From Dasypus novemcinctus (taxonomy: Eukaryota; Chordata; Mammalia; Cingulata; Dasypodidae): a stretch of DNA of 64,000 bases. The notes under the pieces are model-generated. The model made no database searches. It was not told the DNA's origin and saw only the letters and a program-made list of their open reading frames with translations. How positions within the stretch are numbered: position 1 is the first letter of the stretch; every line of letters starts with the position of its first letter. The stretch spans positions 99,019,157 through 99,083,156 of the forward strand of contig NC_080680.1 of NCBI RefSeq assembly GCF_030445035.2, in the 5' to 3' direction. The position numbers and the translations under genes are program-made. Positions 35,637 through 47,000 of the stretch are shown here, piece after piece.

Positions 35637-36275
35637 CAGGAGTTCTTACCCTTTTTTTTCTTAAAGATTTATTTTATTTATTTCTCTCCCTCCCCTCTGC
35701 CCCTGACATTGTCTGCTCTGTGTCCATTCTTTGTGTGTTCTTCTGCATCTGCTTGTATTATCAGGCAGCACTGGGAAATTGTATCTCTTTTTTGTTGCAT
35801 CATCTTTCTGCATCAACAATCCATGTGTGTGGTGCCACTCCTGGGCGGGCTGTGCTTTTTTCACATGGGGTGGCTCTCCTTGCGGGCATACTCCTTGTGT
35901 GGACTACTCCTTACATGTGGGGCTCCCCTATGTGGGGGCGCCCCTGCATGGCATGGCACTCCTTGCACGCAGCAGCTCTGTGTGTGGGCCAGCTCACCAC
36001 ACGGGTGAGGAGGCTCTGGGTATAGAACTCTGGACCTTTCATATGGTAGGTGGACGCTCTATCAGTTGAGCCATGTCCACTTCCCGAGTTCTTAATCTTT
36101 TTTGTTCCACGGACCTCTTTGCCAGTCAGGTGAAAACCACAGACCCCTTACTAAGTCCACACTATACTGTGTATTATTAAATAAACATATCACACCCTCA
36201 CCAAAACGTACCCACAAAACTAATTTTTTTTTGAATTTCAATTCAAGCTCATGGACCCCGTGTTAAGAAACCCTG
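35637..36275 (+). mobile_element. Short hAT-like DNA transposon, split by a SINE
   Basis: Ends CAGGAGTTCTTA... and ...TGTTAAGAAACCCTG are imperfect terminal inverted repeats. Flanking 8-bp duplication AGTTTTAG (35,629-35,636) / ATTTATAG (36,276-36,283), 6 of 8 matching. About 200 bases without the SINE, and no coding capacity, so non-autonomous. A second copy lies at 44,369-44,557. Confidence 0.75.
35649..36085 (-). mobile_element. Long-form tRNA-derived SINE inside the hAT-like element
   Basis: Reverse-strand long-form SINE. TSD GAGTTCTTA at 35,640-35,648 and 36,086-36,094, made from the transposon's own terminal repeat. Confidence 0.9.
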
Positions 36276-36283
36276 ATTTATAG

Positions 36284-37230
36284 GGATGCAGTAGCTGTTT
36301 GTGAAGGGTTACTGGAAATAATGGGGGAAAAGAGCAGATGCTTGGCATTCCTACATCTTTACCCTGTTTTATGTGTAATGAAGCCTGATTAGAGGGAGGC
36401 ATTGGGCTTTTTCTGTATTCGACTTATCATTTGACTTAAAATTTCTATATTCTAACATTATATAAACTATATAAATTGCATTAACAACATAGTTACACTA
36501 TCCATTGATGTGTGGGTTAATGAATGATATAATAAAAACAAAACAATCTAGCTGATGGTTATTATACTATGTTGTTGTGTATTGCCTGCATACCTATCCT
36601 GTTCAACTGGTTTTGGTTTTAAAATTTGTTGCTTCAACATGTCCACAAAGACAGGACTGAATGGTCCAGTTAATCAGTGGAATGGCATTCAGCAGAACTA
36701 AATTTCAGTCTTTCTTTCCATTGACTTTGTGGGCTCCTTAGCATATTTTTTAATGGTTCTATGACTTAGTCTGTTTAACTGTAAAAAAGAAATTTATTAC
36801 CCAGTATTTTTGAGAAGTAACATATGTAAATTACTTGGAGCTTTTCTGAAACACAAAGGCTTTATAGAATTCGAGTTTTTTTCTGGTATTCTTTCCTAGT
36901 GATATGGTTTAAATGAGCTTATACTGTAATGTGAACAAGATAACTTAAACACAACAAAGAAATAAATGTGCTGACATGTGTGGCTTCTGTATGCAAAATG
37001 TTTTTATGCTACTTTGTAGTTAACATTTGTATAATATAAACAATTATATATTGTGTTATAGCATTTTCCTGTATCTACTGTTCTCTCTCTATATATTACT
37101 ATATCTGATGATATTACTATATAAACTATAGTTCCCTATACTGATTTTTCATAATTATTTTTGTTTCCATATTACCTTGTGAAAATAAAATAAACGTCTC
37201 ATATTAAACTCATAACACAAATAAATTGTG
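36284..37230. other. Intron 1 stretch, nothing recognised
   Basis: AT-rich noncoding sequence with no gene or clear repeat seen. Confidence 0.4.
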
Positions 37231-37244
37231 CTCCTATAAATCTT

Positions 37245-37673
37245 CCTTTAAAAGATTTATTTATTTATTTATATTTCTCTCCCCTTCCCCCCCTACCCCC
37301 AGTTGTCTGCTCTCTGTGTCCATTTGCTGTGTGTTCTTCTGTGACCGCTTCTATCCTTATCAGCGGCACTGGGAATCTGTGTTTCTTTTTGTTGCATCAT
37401 CTTGTTGTTGTGTCAGCTCTCTGTGTGTGTGTGTGGCACCATTCTTGGGCAGGCTGCACTTTCTTTCACGCTGGGTGGCTCTCCTTACGGGGCGCGCTCC
37501 TTGCGTGTGGGGCTCCCTCACGCGGGGGACACCCCTGCGTGGCATGGCACTCCTTGCATGCATCAGCACTGCGCATGGGCCAGCTCCACACGGGTCAAGG
37601 AGGCCTGGAGTTTGAACCACAGACCTCCCATGTGGTAGGCGGATGCCCTATCCATTGGGCCAAGTCCACTTCC
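37245..37673 (-). mobile_element. Long-form tRNA-derived SINE (DAS-type)
   Basis: Reverse-strand copy. TSD CTCCTATAAATCTT at 37,231-37,244 and 37,674-37,687, perfect. Confidence 0.92.
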
Positions 37674-37734
37674 CTCCTATAAATCTTTAATATTATTTTT
37701 GGTTGATCTGTTTAGAATGGATTCCACTTAATCT

Positions 37735-38040
37735 TTTTATGAATATGAAAAAGGTGCATGTTCATTTTAGAAAATATAAAGAAGTATGAAGACAAAATAT
37801 GAACCCAGAGATAATGAAAGTTAATATTCTGATAACTACAGACATTTTTTTGCATCAGTGTTTATTTTATTCCATTTCCATCAGTGTTTATTTTATTCCA
37901 TTTCCCCATTGAGATAATCCTGTATGTATGAATTACTTTGAAACTGCTTTTTCACATGATATATTTCAAATGTTTTAATATTTTAAAATGGACTTCTTTC
38001 AAGTGAAGTTGAAAGTAGTACTGTTGGTGCTATTACTATA
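37735..38040. mobile_element. Ancient L1M-type 3' UTR fragment
   Basis: AAAAAGGTGCATGTTCATTTTAGAAAATATAAAG, GAACCCAGAGATAATGAAAG: the L1M string seen also at 21,530. Contains a 26-bp tandem duplication. Confidence 0.6.
37853..37904 (+). repeat. Perfect 26-bp tandem duplication
   Basis: Two identical 26-base units beginning CATCAGTGTTTATTTTATTC, at 37,853-37,878 and 37,879-37,904. Confidence 0.95.
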
Positions 38041-39363
38041 ATTTAAAATACCAAGCTTTGAATGCTTACTATGTTTAAGTTACTGTATTAGGTACCTTGT
38101 AATGGAGAAAAACTAACCACAGCAGAAAGCTTTTTATTACTGAGTTTACTATTTTATTACTGTGTACTTTGCTCTATTTCTCACAGCAATAAATGAGATC
38201 ACTTATTTATTATGAAAACAGGGATGTGAGTTGGATTTAGCTTTGTTCTTAAATATATGACAGATCAAAATGTGAAAAATTTCACCACATTTAAATTATT
38301 CGTTATGTTACCAAAAAAGAACATGAATTCATTTTGGATAGAGAGCAAAGACTTCATACAGTGCTTTCCTTGAGACATGGTACTCCTCAGCAGAACCAAA
38401 CTAGTGTCTATTTTTCTTGCATCTGCTCCAGCAAAAGCATGATTTTTCTTAGGTTCAAGTGGTCCCTGAGAGCCCAAAGCATTCTGGAATCAAGCCAGGC
38501 ATTTGGTATATTCATTTACATGGTGAGAGAAGTCATATGCCCATCTGCCCACCTCATACACTGCTAAAAGAGGCCTAGGTGTTGTGCTAAAGACTATGCC
38601 AAAGAATGGCTCTGGCTTTCGGAAACTGGGATTTACCTACATAATGACCTCTAGTCTCTGAAATTGGTGAAGAAATCCTCTAATTTGTAAATCAAGCAAT
38701 AATGAATCACAGTATTTTTGGGACAGGATTAACTTAATTAATGCATGTAAAAACTTAATTCAGCACTGCTTAATAAGCAGTGTATAGATTAGTAATCAGC
38801 ATATAGTAAACACTTAAAGTTAGCTATTATTATTATTAGGTTTTTTTTTTTGTTTCCTATTCATAATGTTTGAAAAACAACAGGAGAACCTTGTCTATGA
38901 GTTCTGAAGTAATAAACTTACTAGCTTCCTTAACACAGTCTGTAAACTGACAACACACTGATAATCGGGAAGACTTTCACATTGTCACAGATTAACATTT
39001 TCTAACTAACTGGTGGGTCTAAGGTGCAGGTTAGGACAAATAGGCTTGAGGTGAAAGACTATCTTTTATCCTTCCAAAGTGGTTGAGATCGAGCAAGAAT
39101 TATCCTGTGCTATGTTGCCAGATACAACAGTAGTGGTATTGCTCAGAACTTAGACTAAATGAAAACTTTTCAAAAACCAAATGCAGTGTTCCACAACAAT
39201 GCAAGGTGGTGCTGGCAGCACAATGTATGGGAATCCTGTATGGTATGCATAATTGTTTTGTAATCACAATTTATCTAATTTTAAAAAAAGCAAATTCAAA
39301 AATAAGACCCTAGAGAGTCAACAGCCATTGTTCAGTTCTGGTGGGTGTATATTCCTCTGGGAT
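38041..39363. other. Intron 1 stretch, nothing recognised
   Basis: No gene or clear repeat; a weak MIR-like end near 38,790. Confidence 0.4.
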
Positions 39364-39792
39364 ATATATATATTTTTTTAAGATTTATTTTTTATTTATT
39401 TCTCTCCCCATCCCCTCTCCCCCCAGTTTTCTGCTCTCCGTGTCCATTCTCTGTGTGTTCTTCTGTGTCCGCTTGTATCCTTGTCAGCAGCACCGGGAAT
39501 CTGTGTATCTTTGTGTTGCATCATCTTGCTGCATCAGCTCTCTGTGTGTGTGCTGTGCCACTCCTGGGTGGGCTACACTTTTTTCACATGGGGTGGCTCT
39601 CCTTACAGGGCGCACTCCTTGCACGTGGGACTCCCCTACATGGGGGACACGCCTGCGTGGCACGGCACCCCTTGAGGACATCAGCACTGCATGTGGGCCA
39701 GCTGGATACAGGTCAGGAGGCCCTGGGTTTAAACCTTGGACCTCCCACGTGGTAGGCAGACGCTCTATCAGTTGGGCCAAATCTGCTTTCCT
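39364..39792 (-). mobile_element. Long-form tRNA-derived SINE (DAS-type)
   Basis: Reverse-strand copy. Flanks share CTCTGGGAT (39,355-39,363 and 39,793-39,801). Confidence 0.9.
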
Positions 39793-41090
39793 CTCTGGGA
39801 TCTTTTGTAGGAATGAAACCCTACAAATGACCTAGTAAAATGAAAATAAGGATGGGCCTGTAGAAAGACATGCCCACTCAATTTTATATCTGTAGCACAT
39901 TGACTCTTTTAAAAGCATGCCAAATACAGCATGTGTACACACAGTACAAGTCACATAACCTCCTTGGGTTTCAATATCATCCTTTGTGAAATGAATTTAA
40001 TAGTACCTACCTAATAGAGTTCTTTAGTGTTAGATATACAATTAAAACCCAGCTCTGTCCAACTCAAAAGTCTGTGTTCTTTTTTGCCTTTGACTATCCT
40101 GTGCTGCATTGCCTAAGCAGATGGGAGTAGCAGCACATGAAATAAAGCGTTTTGTGGTTATGGTGCACAGTTTGGGTTCTATTTTTGTCACTTTCCCCCA
40201 AATGAGTTCATACGTTGTCTCTTTCAGTGCTAGTTACACAGTGACCCAGGTTAGCTTTCAGTATCTTCTGTGAAAATAAAAATTAGATCAAAGTATTGTC
40301 TCTTAAAGGTAGATATGGTTGTGGAAAGAGGATGGGAAGAAGAGATAGTAGTAGAAACTAGATGAAAGTAAATAGAGCACCATGGTAAATGTTAAGCAGA
40401 AATGAGCTGTGAGATTGTTTCCTCAGTACTAGTAGGATTGCTGCCAGAAGACACGTTTTTGGCAAGTAATATACCCTGGGAAATGGTAGAATTGACTATT
40501 CTTGACAACAATAAAACCTTTCATCTTTAACTTAATATGGACTCTAGATCAAGATGCTTATGTTTAACATTTTGTTGTAAAATGTAGCCGGTGGTATTTG
40601 ATTATATAAAAGGCAGAGAAGAATATCAGACTTGCAAATATGTATCGTCAGCACCCGACTTAACTCCTGGCATGTGATAGATGCTCAGTAAATATTCACT
40701 GAATAATGAATACTCTTCATTTATTGAATAAATGAATACTCCTCAATAGTAAATTATTTATCTCTGGGAATGATACTGTCAAAAAGATCATTGAATGTGA
40801 ATGACAGTATCAAAGCACTGTTTCATAATTTCCAAACAGACCACAAGAAATATGAGGACAGAAACTGTCTCATTCACCTCTGGTTACCTCTTTCTCCTAT
40901 CCAGAAGCAAAACCAGAAAAGGAAATTTGGAATTCTTTCTCAGTTCTACCACCATAGCAGGAAAAATTTCCTGGAGTTCCATACCTGTCTGACATAAAAT
41001 CTTTTTCATCTCCTTTTGTATAATCAGCTGTACTCCAAGATTGTAAAGATTGTCAGGCAAACTGTTGTGCAATCTATGTCTTAAAAAGTA
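39793..41090. other. Intron 1 stretch with weak MIR/L2 traces
   Basis: MIR-like words near 39,945-40,030 (CACATAACCTCCTTGGGTTTC, GTGAAATGAATTTAATAG) and an L2-like end near 40,650-40,700 (CTCCTGGCATGTGATAGATGCTCAGTAAATATTC). No gene seen. Confidence 0.4.
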
Positions 41091-41339
41091 TAAAATATAC
41101 ACCAGCAATGAACAATTTGAAAAGGAAATTAAGACAATTCCATTTACAATGGCATCAAAAAGAATAAAATATCTAGGAATAAATTTAACCAAGAACATGG
41201 ATAACTTGTACAATGAAAATTACAATACCTTGCTTAAAGAAATTGAAGAAGACCTAAGTAAATTGAAAGACATCTCTGTTCACTGATTGGAAGACAATAT
41301 TGTTAAGCCATCTACAGATTCAAAACAACCCCATCACAC

Positions 41340-41368
41340 AAAACAAACAAACAAACAAACAAACAAAA
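41340..41368 (+). repeat. (CAAA)n simple repeat
   Basis: Tandem AAAC units interrupting the outer L1 ORF2. Confidence 0.9.
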
Positions 41369-44368
41369 AACAACCCTATCACAATTCCAATGGCCTTTTG
41401 TGCAGAAATGGAAAAGCTGATTCTCAAATTCATGTGGAATTACAAGGGGCCCCAAATAGTCAAAACAATGTTGAAAAAGAAAACAGAGTGGGGGGACTCA
41501 CTCTTCTCATTTCAAAACTTACTACAAAACTACAGTAATCAAAACAATGTGGTACAGGCATAAGGATAGACATAGAGAACAATGGAATAGAATTGAGAGT
41601 CTCAAAATAAACCCACACATCTATGGCCAATTGATTAAAACATTTTTTTATTAGAGAAGTGTGAGCTTACAGAACAGTCAAGCATAGCTTGCAGAATTCT
41701 CATACATCACCCCTCCACGGACCCCTTGCATTGTTGTGGGACATTTGTTACAAATTATGAAAGAACATTACTACTACTAACTATGGTCCATAGTTCACAT
41801 TTTGTATATTTTTTCTGTATACCCTTTATTATGAACACCATCATTAGTATTGTACGTTTGTTGTATATAGTTCATGAGAGAACACTCTCATATTTGTACT
41901 GTTAACCAGTACAAGTTTATCATCCTCCATATTTCACTATGTTGTTACAGATCCATGCCTTGTACCAGCCATCCACAGTGGCACTCAGTGACTCTCACTT
42001 GCATCACAGGGTTGCGCAGTTATCACCTCAGTAAATTCTTGAACGTTTTCCTTAGACCTAAAGAAAAAATCCCATCCTCCCCTATTATTGACCATTAGCA
42101 TTGGTATAGTACCTTCTTTAACATTGATGCAAGAATATGACAGTAATGTTGTCAACTATGCTCCGTAAGTTACTTAATTATATTTTTCCTTTGCATCACC
42201 ATATTCTCACCTCCTTTTAATAGTGACATACATTTGTTCTAGCTCATAGAAGTACATTGTTGTATTTGTACTATTAACCACAATCCTCATCCACCTTCAG
42301 GTTCACTATGTTATTCAGTCCCTAGATTATTCTCTAGCTTTCTTTCAACTGAAATTTACATCCCTAAACTATCCCTTTCAACCACAGTCCCATTTATAAA
42401 CCAGTTCTGTTAGTTATACTCACTGTAATGTGTTACCAACAACTCTACCCATTTCCACATTTTGGCAGTCAATCTAATTAAGAATCTAATACATTAAGCA
42501 TCAGTACCCCTTCTTAGCCCTCAACCTATCTCTTAGTAACCTATACTCTAGGTTTTAACTCCATGTGTTTATTCATCATATTTAGTTCATATTAGTGAGA
42601 CCACGCAATATTTGTCCTTTTGTGTCTGGCTTATTTCACTCAGCATAATGACCTTTATGTTTATCCGTGTTATCATATGTGTCCCAATTTCATTTCTTCT
42701 TGCAGCAGCATAGTACTCTATCATCTGTATATACCACATTTTGTTTATACATTCATCAGCTAATGGGTTGTTTTTATCTTTTGGCAATTGTGAATAAATC
42801 AAACCCTTATTGGATATGTGGTTTCCAAATATTTTTCTCCGATTGAGTAGACTGCTTTTCACCTTCTGGACAAGTCCTTTGAAGCACAAAAGCATTTAAG
42901 TTTGAGGAGGTCCCATTTGTCTATTTTTTCTTTCATTGTTCATGCTTTGAGTATAAGGTTTAAGAAACAACCACCTACCACCAAGTCTTAAAGATGTATC
43001 CCTGCATTTTCTTCTAAGAGTTTTATAGTTGTGGTTTTTACGTTTAGGTCCTTGATCCACTTTGAGTTAATTTTTGTATAATGTGTGAGGTAGGGGTCCT
43101 CTTTCTTTCTTTTGGATTTGGCTATCCAGTTCTCCCAGCACTATTTGTTGAATAGACTTTCTGACCCAGCTGGGTGGGTTTGAGAGTCTTGTCAAAAATC
43201 CTTTGGCCATAGATGTGATGGTCTGTTTCTGAACAATCAGTTCGGTTCCATTGGCCAATCTATCTATCCTTCTGCCAGTACCATGCAGTTTTAACCACTG
43301 TAGCTAGGTAATATGACTTAAAGTCCAGAAGCGTGAGTTCTCTAGCTTCACTCTTCCGTTTTAAGATGTTTCTGGCTAGGGAGAGCCCTTTATCCTTCCA
43401 AATAAATTTGGTAATTGGGTTTTCCATTTATTTTTAAAAAGGTTGTTGGAATTTTTTATTGGGATTTGCATTGAATCTATAAATTAATTAGGATAGAACT
43501 GACTTCCTCCCAATATTTCATCTTCTAATCCGTGAACACAGAATGTCCTTCCATTTATATAGGTGTTCTTTCATTTCTTTTAGTAATGTTTTGTAGTTTT
43601 CTGAATATAGGCCATTTATGTCCTTGGTTAAATTTATTCCTAAATATTTGATTCTATAAGTTGCAATTGTAAATGGAATCTTTTCCCTGACTTCCTCCTC
43701 AGATTGTTCATTACTAATGAATAGAAACACAACTGATTTTTTCATATTAATCTGATATCCTGTACTCTGCTGAACTTGTTTATTAGTTCTAGTAACTTTG
43801 TTGTAGATTTTTCAGGACTTTCTAGGTATAGGATCCTATCATCTGTGAATAACAAAAAATTTACTTCTTTCCAATTGGATGCCTTTTATTTCTTTTTCTT
43901 GACTTATTGCTCTAGCTAGAACCTCTAGCACTATACTGAGCAACAGTGGTGACAGTAGGAATCCTTGTCTTTTTCCTCTGTTCAGCCACTGAGTACAATG
44001 TTAGCTGTGGGTTTTTCATATATGCCCTTTATCATGTTGAGAAATTTTCCTTCAATTCCTATTTTTCAGAGTCATTTTATCAAGAAAAAATGCTGTATTT
44101 TGTCAAATGTCTTTTCTCTGCCAATCAAGATGATCATGTCATTTTTTTTCTTCTATTTATTAATGTAATGTGTTACACTGATTTTCTTGTGTTGAACCAT
44201 CCTTGCCTGTCTGGGATAAAAATCACTTGCTCATGATGAATAATTCTTTTAATGTTATGTTGGATTCAATTACTATTTTCTTCAGGATTTTTGCTTCTAT
44301 ATTCATTATGGAAATGGGTCTGTGATTTTCTTTTTTCATTATATCTTTATCTGGGTTTGGTGTTGGGG

Positions 44369-44557
44369 CAGGGGTTCTTAACCTTTTTTCGTTCCATGGA
44401 CCCCTTTGCCAGTCAGGTGAAAACCCCTTACTAAGTTCACACTAAACTGTGTATCATTTAATAAGTATATCACACCCACACAAACATGTCCCCACAAGAG
44501 TAACTGAAGTTTTTTGAACTTCAATTCAAGCTCATGAACCCCTTTTTAAAACTCCTG
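44369..44557 (+). mobile_element. Short hAT-like DNA transposon inside the inner L1
   Basis: 189 bases from CAGGGGTTCTTAACC to TTTTTAAAACTCCTG. Flanking 8-bp duplication TGTTGGGG (44,361-44,368) / TATTAGGG (44,558-44,565), 6 of 8 matching. Removing it restores the L1 reading order. Shares long words with the 35,637 copy (CCCTTTGCCAGTCAGGTGAAAA-type in part, AATTCAAGCTCATG). Confidence 0.75.
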
Positions 44558-45177
44558 TATTAGGGTGATATTGGCTTCTTAGAATGAGTTTGGTAGTGTT
44601 CCCACCTGTTCAATTTTTTTGGAAGGGTTTGAGTAAGATTGGTATTACACCTTCTTTGAATGCTTGGAAGAATTCACCTGTGAAACCATCTGGTCCAGGG
44701 CTTTTCATTTTGGGGAGGTTTACTTATGAACGGTTTGTTGAGACCATCTGTTTCTTCTAGGGTCAATGTAGGTTGTTGGTATGTTCTGAGGAATTTGTCC
44801 ATTTCATCTACATTGTCCAGTTTGTTGGCATACAGCTGTTCATAGTATTGTCTTATGATCTCTTTCATTTTTGTGGGGTCAGTAGTAATATCCCTGCTTT
44901 CATTTCTGATTTTATTTGCATCTTCTCTGTTTTTTTTTTTTTCTTTGTTAGTCTAGCTAAGGGTTTGTCAATTTTCTTGATCTTCTTGAAGAGCCAACTT
45001 TTGGTTTGTTCATTCTTGCTATTGTGTTTTTGTTGTTGTTGTTGTTGTTCTCAATTTTCATTTGTTTCTGCTCTGATCTTTGTTATTTCTTTCCTTCTGC
45101 TTGCTTTGGGAGTAGTTTGCTGTTCTTTTACTAGTAAATCCAGCTGTGTAGTTAGATGGGTTTTTTTTTCAGCTCTT

Positions 45178-45521
45178 CTCTTTTAATGTAAACATTGAAG
45201 GCTATAAGTTTTCCTCTCAGTACAGCCTTGGCTGCATCCCATAGGTTTTTGATATGTTTTGTTTCCATTTTCATTCATCTCAAGACATTTACTAAATTCT
45301 CTTGCAATTTCTTCATTGACCTACTGATTATTTAAGATTGTGTTGTTTAATTGCCGTATACTTGTGAATTTCCCCTTTTTCTGCCTGTTTTTGTTTTCTA
45401 ACTTCATTCCATTATGATCAGAGAAAGTGTTTCATATAATTTCAGTCTTTTAAAATTTATTGCTCTCTGTTTTGTGACTCTTTTAATGTAAACATTGAAG
45501 GCTATAAGTTTTCCTCTCAGT
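45178..45521 (-). repeat. 44-bp direct duplication, 300 bases apart, within L1 ORF2
   Basis: Identical 44-base blocks at 45,178-45,221 and 45,478-45,521 (starting CTCTTTTAATGTAAAC). The first is in the normal L1 position. The second interrupts TTTGTGACTC|TGACTCAATATATG, with TGACTC on both sides. Confidence 0.9.
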
Positions 45522-46919
45522 GACTCAATATATGATCTATCCTGGAGAAAGATCTGTGGGCATGCAAGAAAAAGGTTTATTCTGCTATTTGGGGGTGCAG
45601 TGTTCTGTATGTGCCCAATAGGCTTAGTTCATTTATCATATTATTCAAGCTCTCTGTTTCTTTATTTATCCTCTGCCCAGATGTTCTATCCAATGGTGAG
45701 AGTGGTGTAATTGAAATCTCCAACTATTATTGTAGAGAATCTATTTCTCCCTTCAGTTTTGCCATTGTTTGCTTCATGTATTTTGGGGTGCCCTGACTAG
45801 GTGCATATACGTTTATGATTGTTATTTCTTCCTGGTGAATTGCCCCTTTTGTTAATATATAATGTCCTTCATTTTCTCTAGTAATAGCTTTCCTTTTAAT
45901 ATCTATTTCATCTGATATAACTATACCAGCTTTTTTGTTGTTGTTGTTTCTGCATGTGTAGAATATCTTTTTCCAGCCTTTCACTTTCAATCTGTTTGTA
46001 TTCTTGGGTCTAAGGTGAATGCCTTGAGACAACTTTTGATGGCTCATATTTTCTTATCCATTCTGCCAGCCTGTGTTGATTGGGGAGTTTAATCCATTAA
46101 CATTCAATATTACTGTAAAAACAGTTCTTACTTCACTTATATTTGCCTTTAGATTTTATCTGTCATATCTTATTTTCACCACCCTTTTTACAGTTTTAGT
46201 TACTTTTACTGATATAATCTTCATTTCTAGACTCTTTTCCAATCTCTCTCTTCTGAATTTTCTTTTTAGGCTGTAGCACTCCCTTTAGATTTTCTGCAAG
46301 GCTGGTCTCTTGGTTACAGACTCTCAGTTTATGCTTATTTGTGAATATTCTAAACATGCCTTCATTTTAGAAAGTCTTGCTGCATATAAGATGCATGGCT
46401 GGCATTTTTGTCTTTCTTTCATCTTAAATATATCATACCACAGCCTCCTTGCTTCCATGGTTTCTAATGAGAAGTCAGCATTTACTTTGATTGTGCATCC
46501 CTTGCGTTTGATGAATTGCTTTTCTCTTACAGTTTTCAGAATTCTCTCTTTATATTTGGCATTTGATATTCTGATTAGTATGTGTCTCAGAGTACATCTA
46601 TTTGGATTTACTCAGATTAGAGTACATTGTGCCTCTTGGACATGGATATCTTTGTCTTTCAATAGAGTTGGAAAATTTTCTGTTATTTCCTCAGATATTC
46701 CTCCTGCCCCTTTTCCCTTCTCTTCTCCTTCTGGGACACTGATGACATGTATGTTTGCATGTCTCTTGTTGTCATTTAGTTCCCTGAGACCCTGTTTGAT
46801 ATTTTCCATCCTTTTCTTTTTGTTCTTTTGTGCGTTTGCTTTCAGAGACCCTGTCTTCAAGCTCACTGATCCTTTCTTTTGCCTCTTCAAATCAGCTGTT
46901 ATAAATCTCCAGCATACTT

Positions 46920-47000
46920 ATTTTTGAGGTACTGCAGATTGAACCCAGGACCTTGTACATGGGAAACAGGCCCTCAACCAATGAGCTACACCTGCTCCCC
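46920..47000 (-). mobile_element. Short tRNA-derived SINE inside L1 ORF1
   Basis: GAGGTACTGCAGATTGAACCC...CAACCAATGAGCTACACCTGC: antisense B and A boxes. The sister L1 at 58,840 lacks it and shows the empty site. Confidence 0.75.

Noticed and set aside
46310..46927. 205-codon + strand ORF
   Set aside because: Antisense strand of decayed L1 ORF1; no evidence for a gene.
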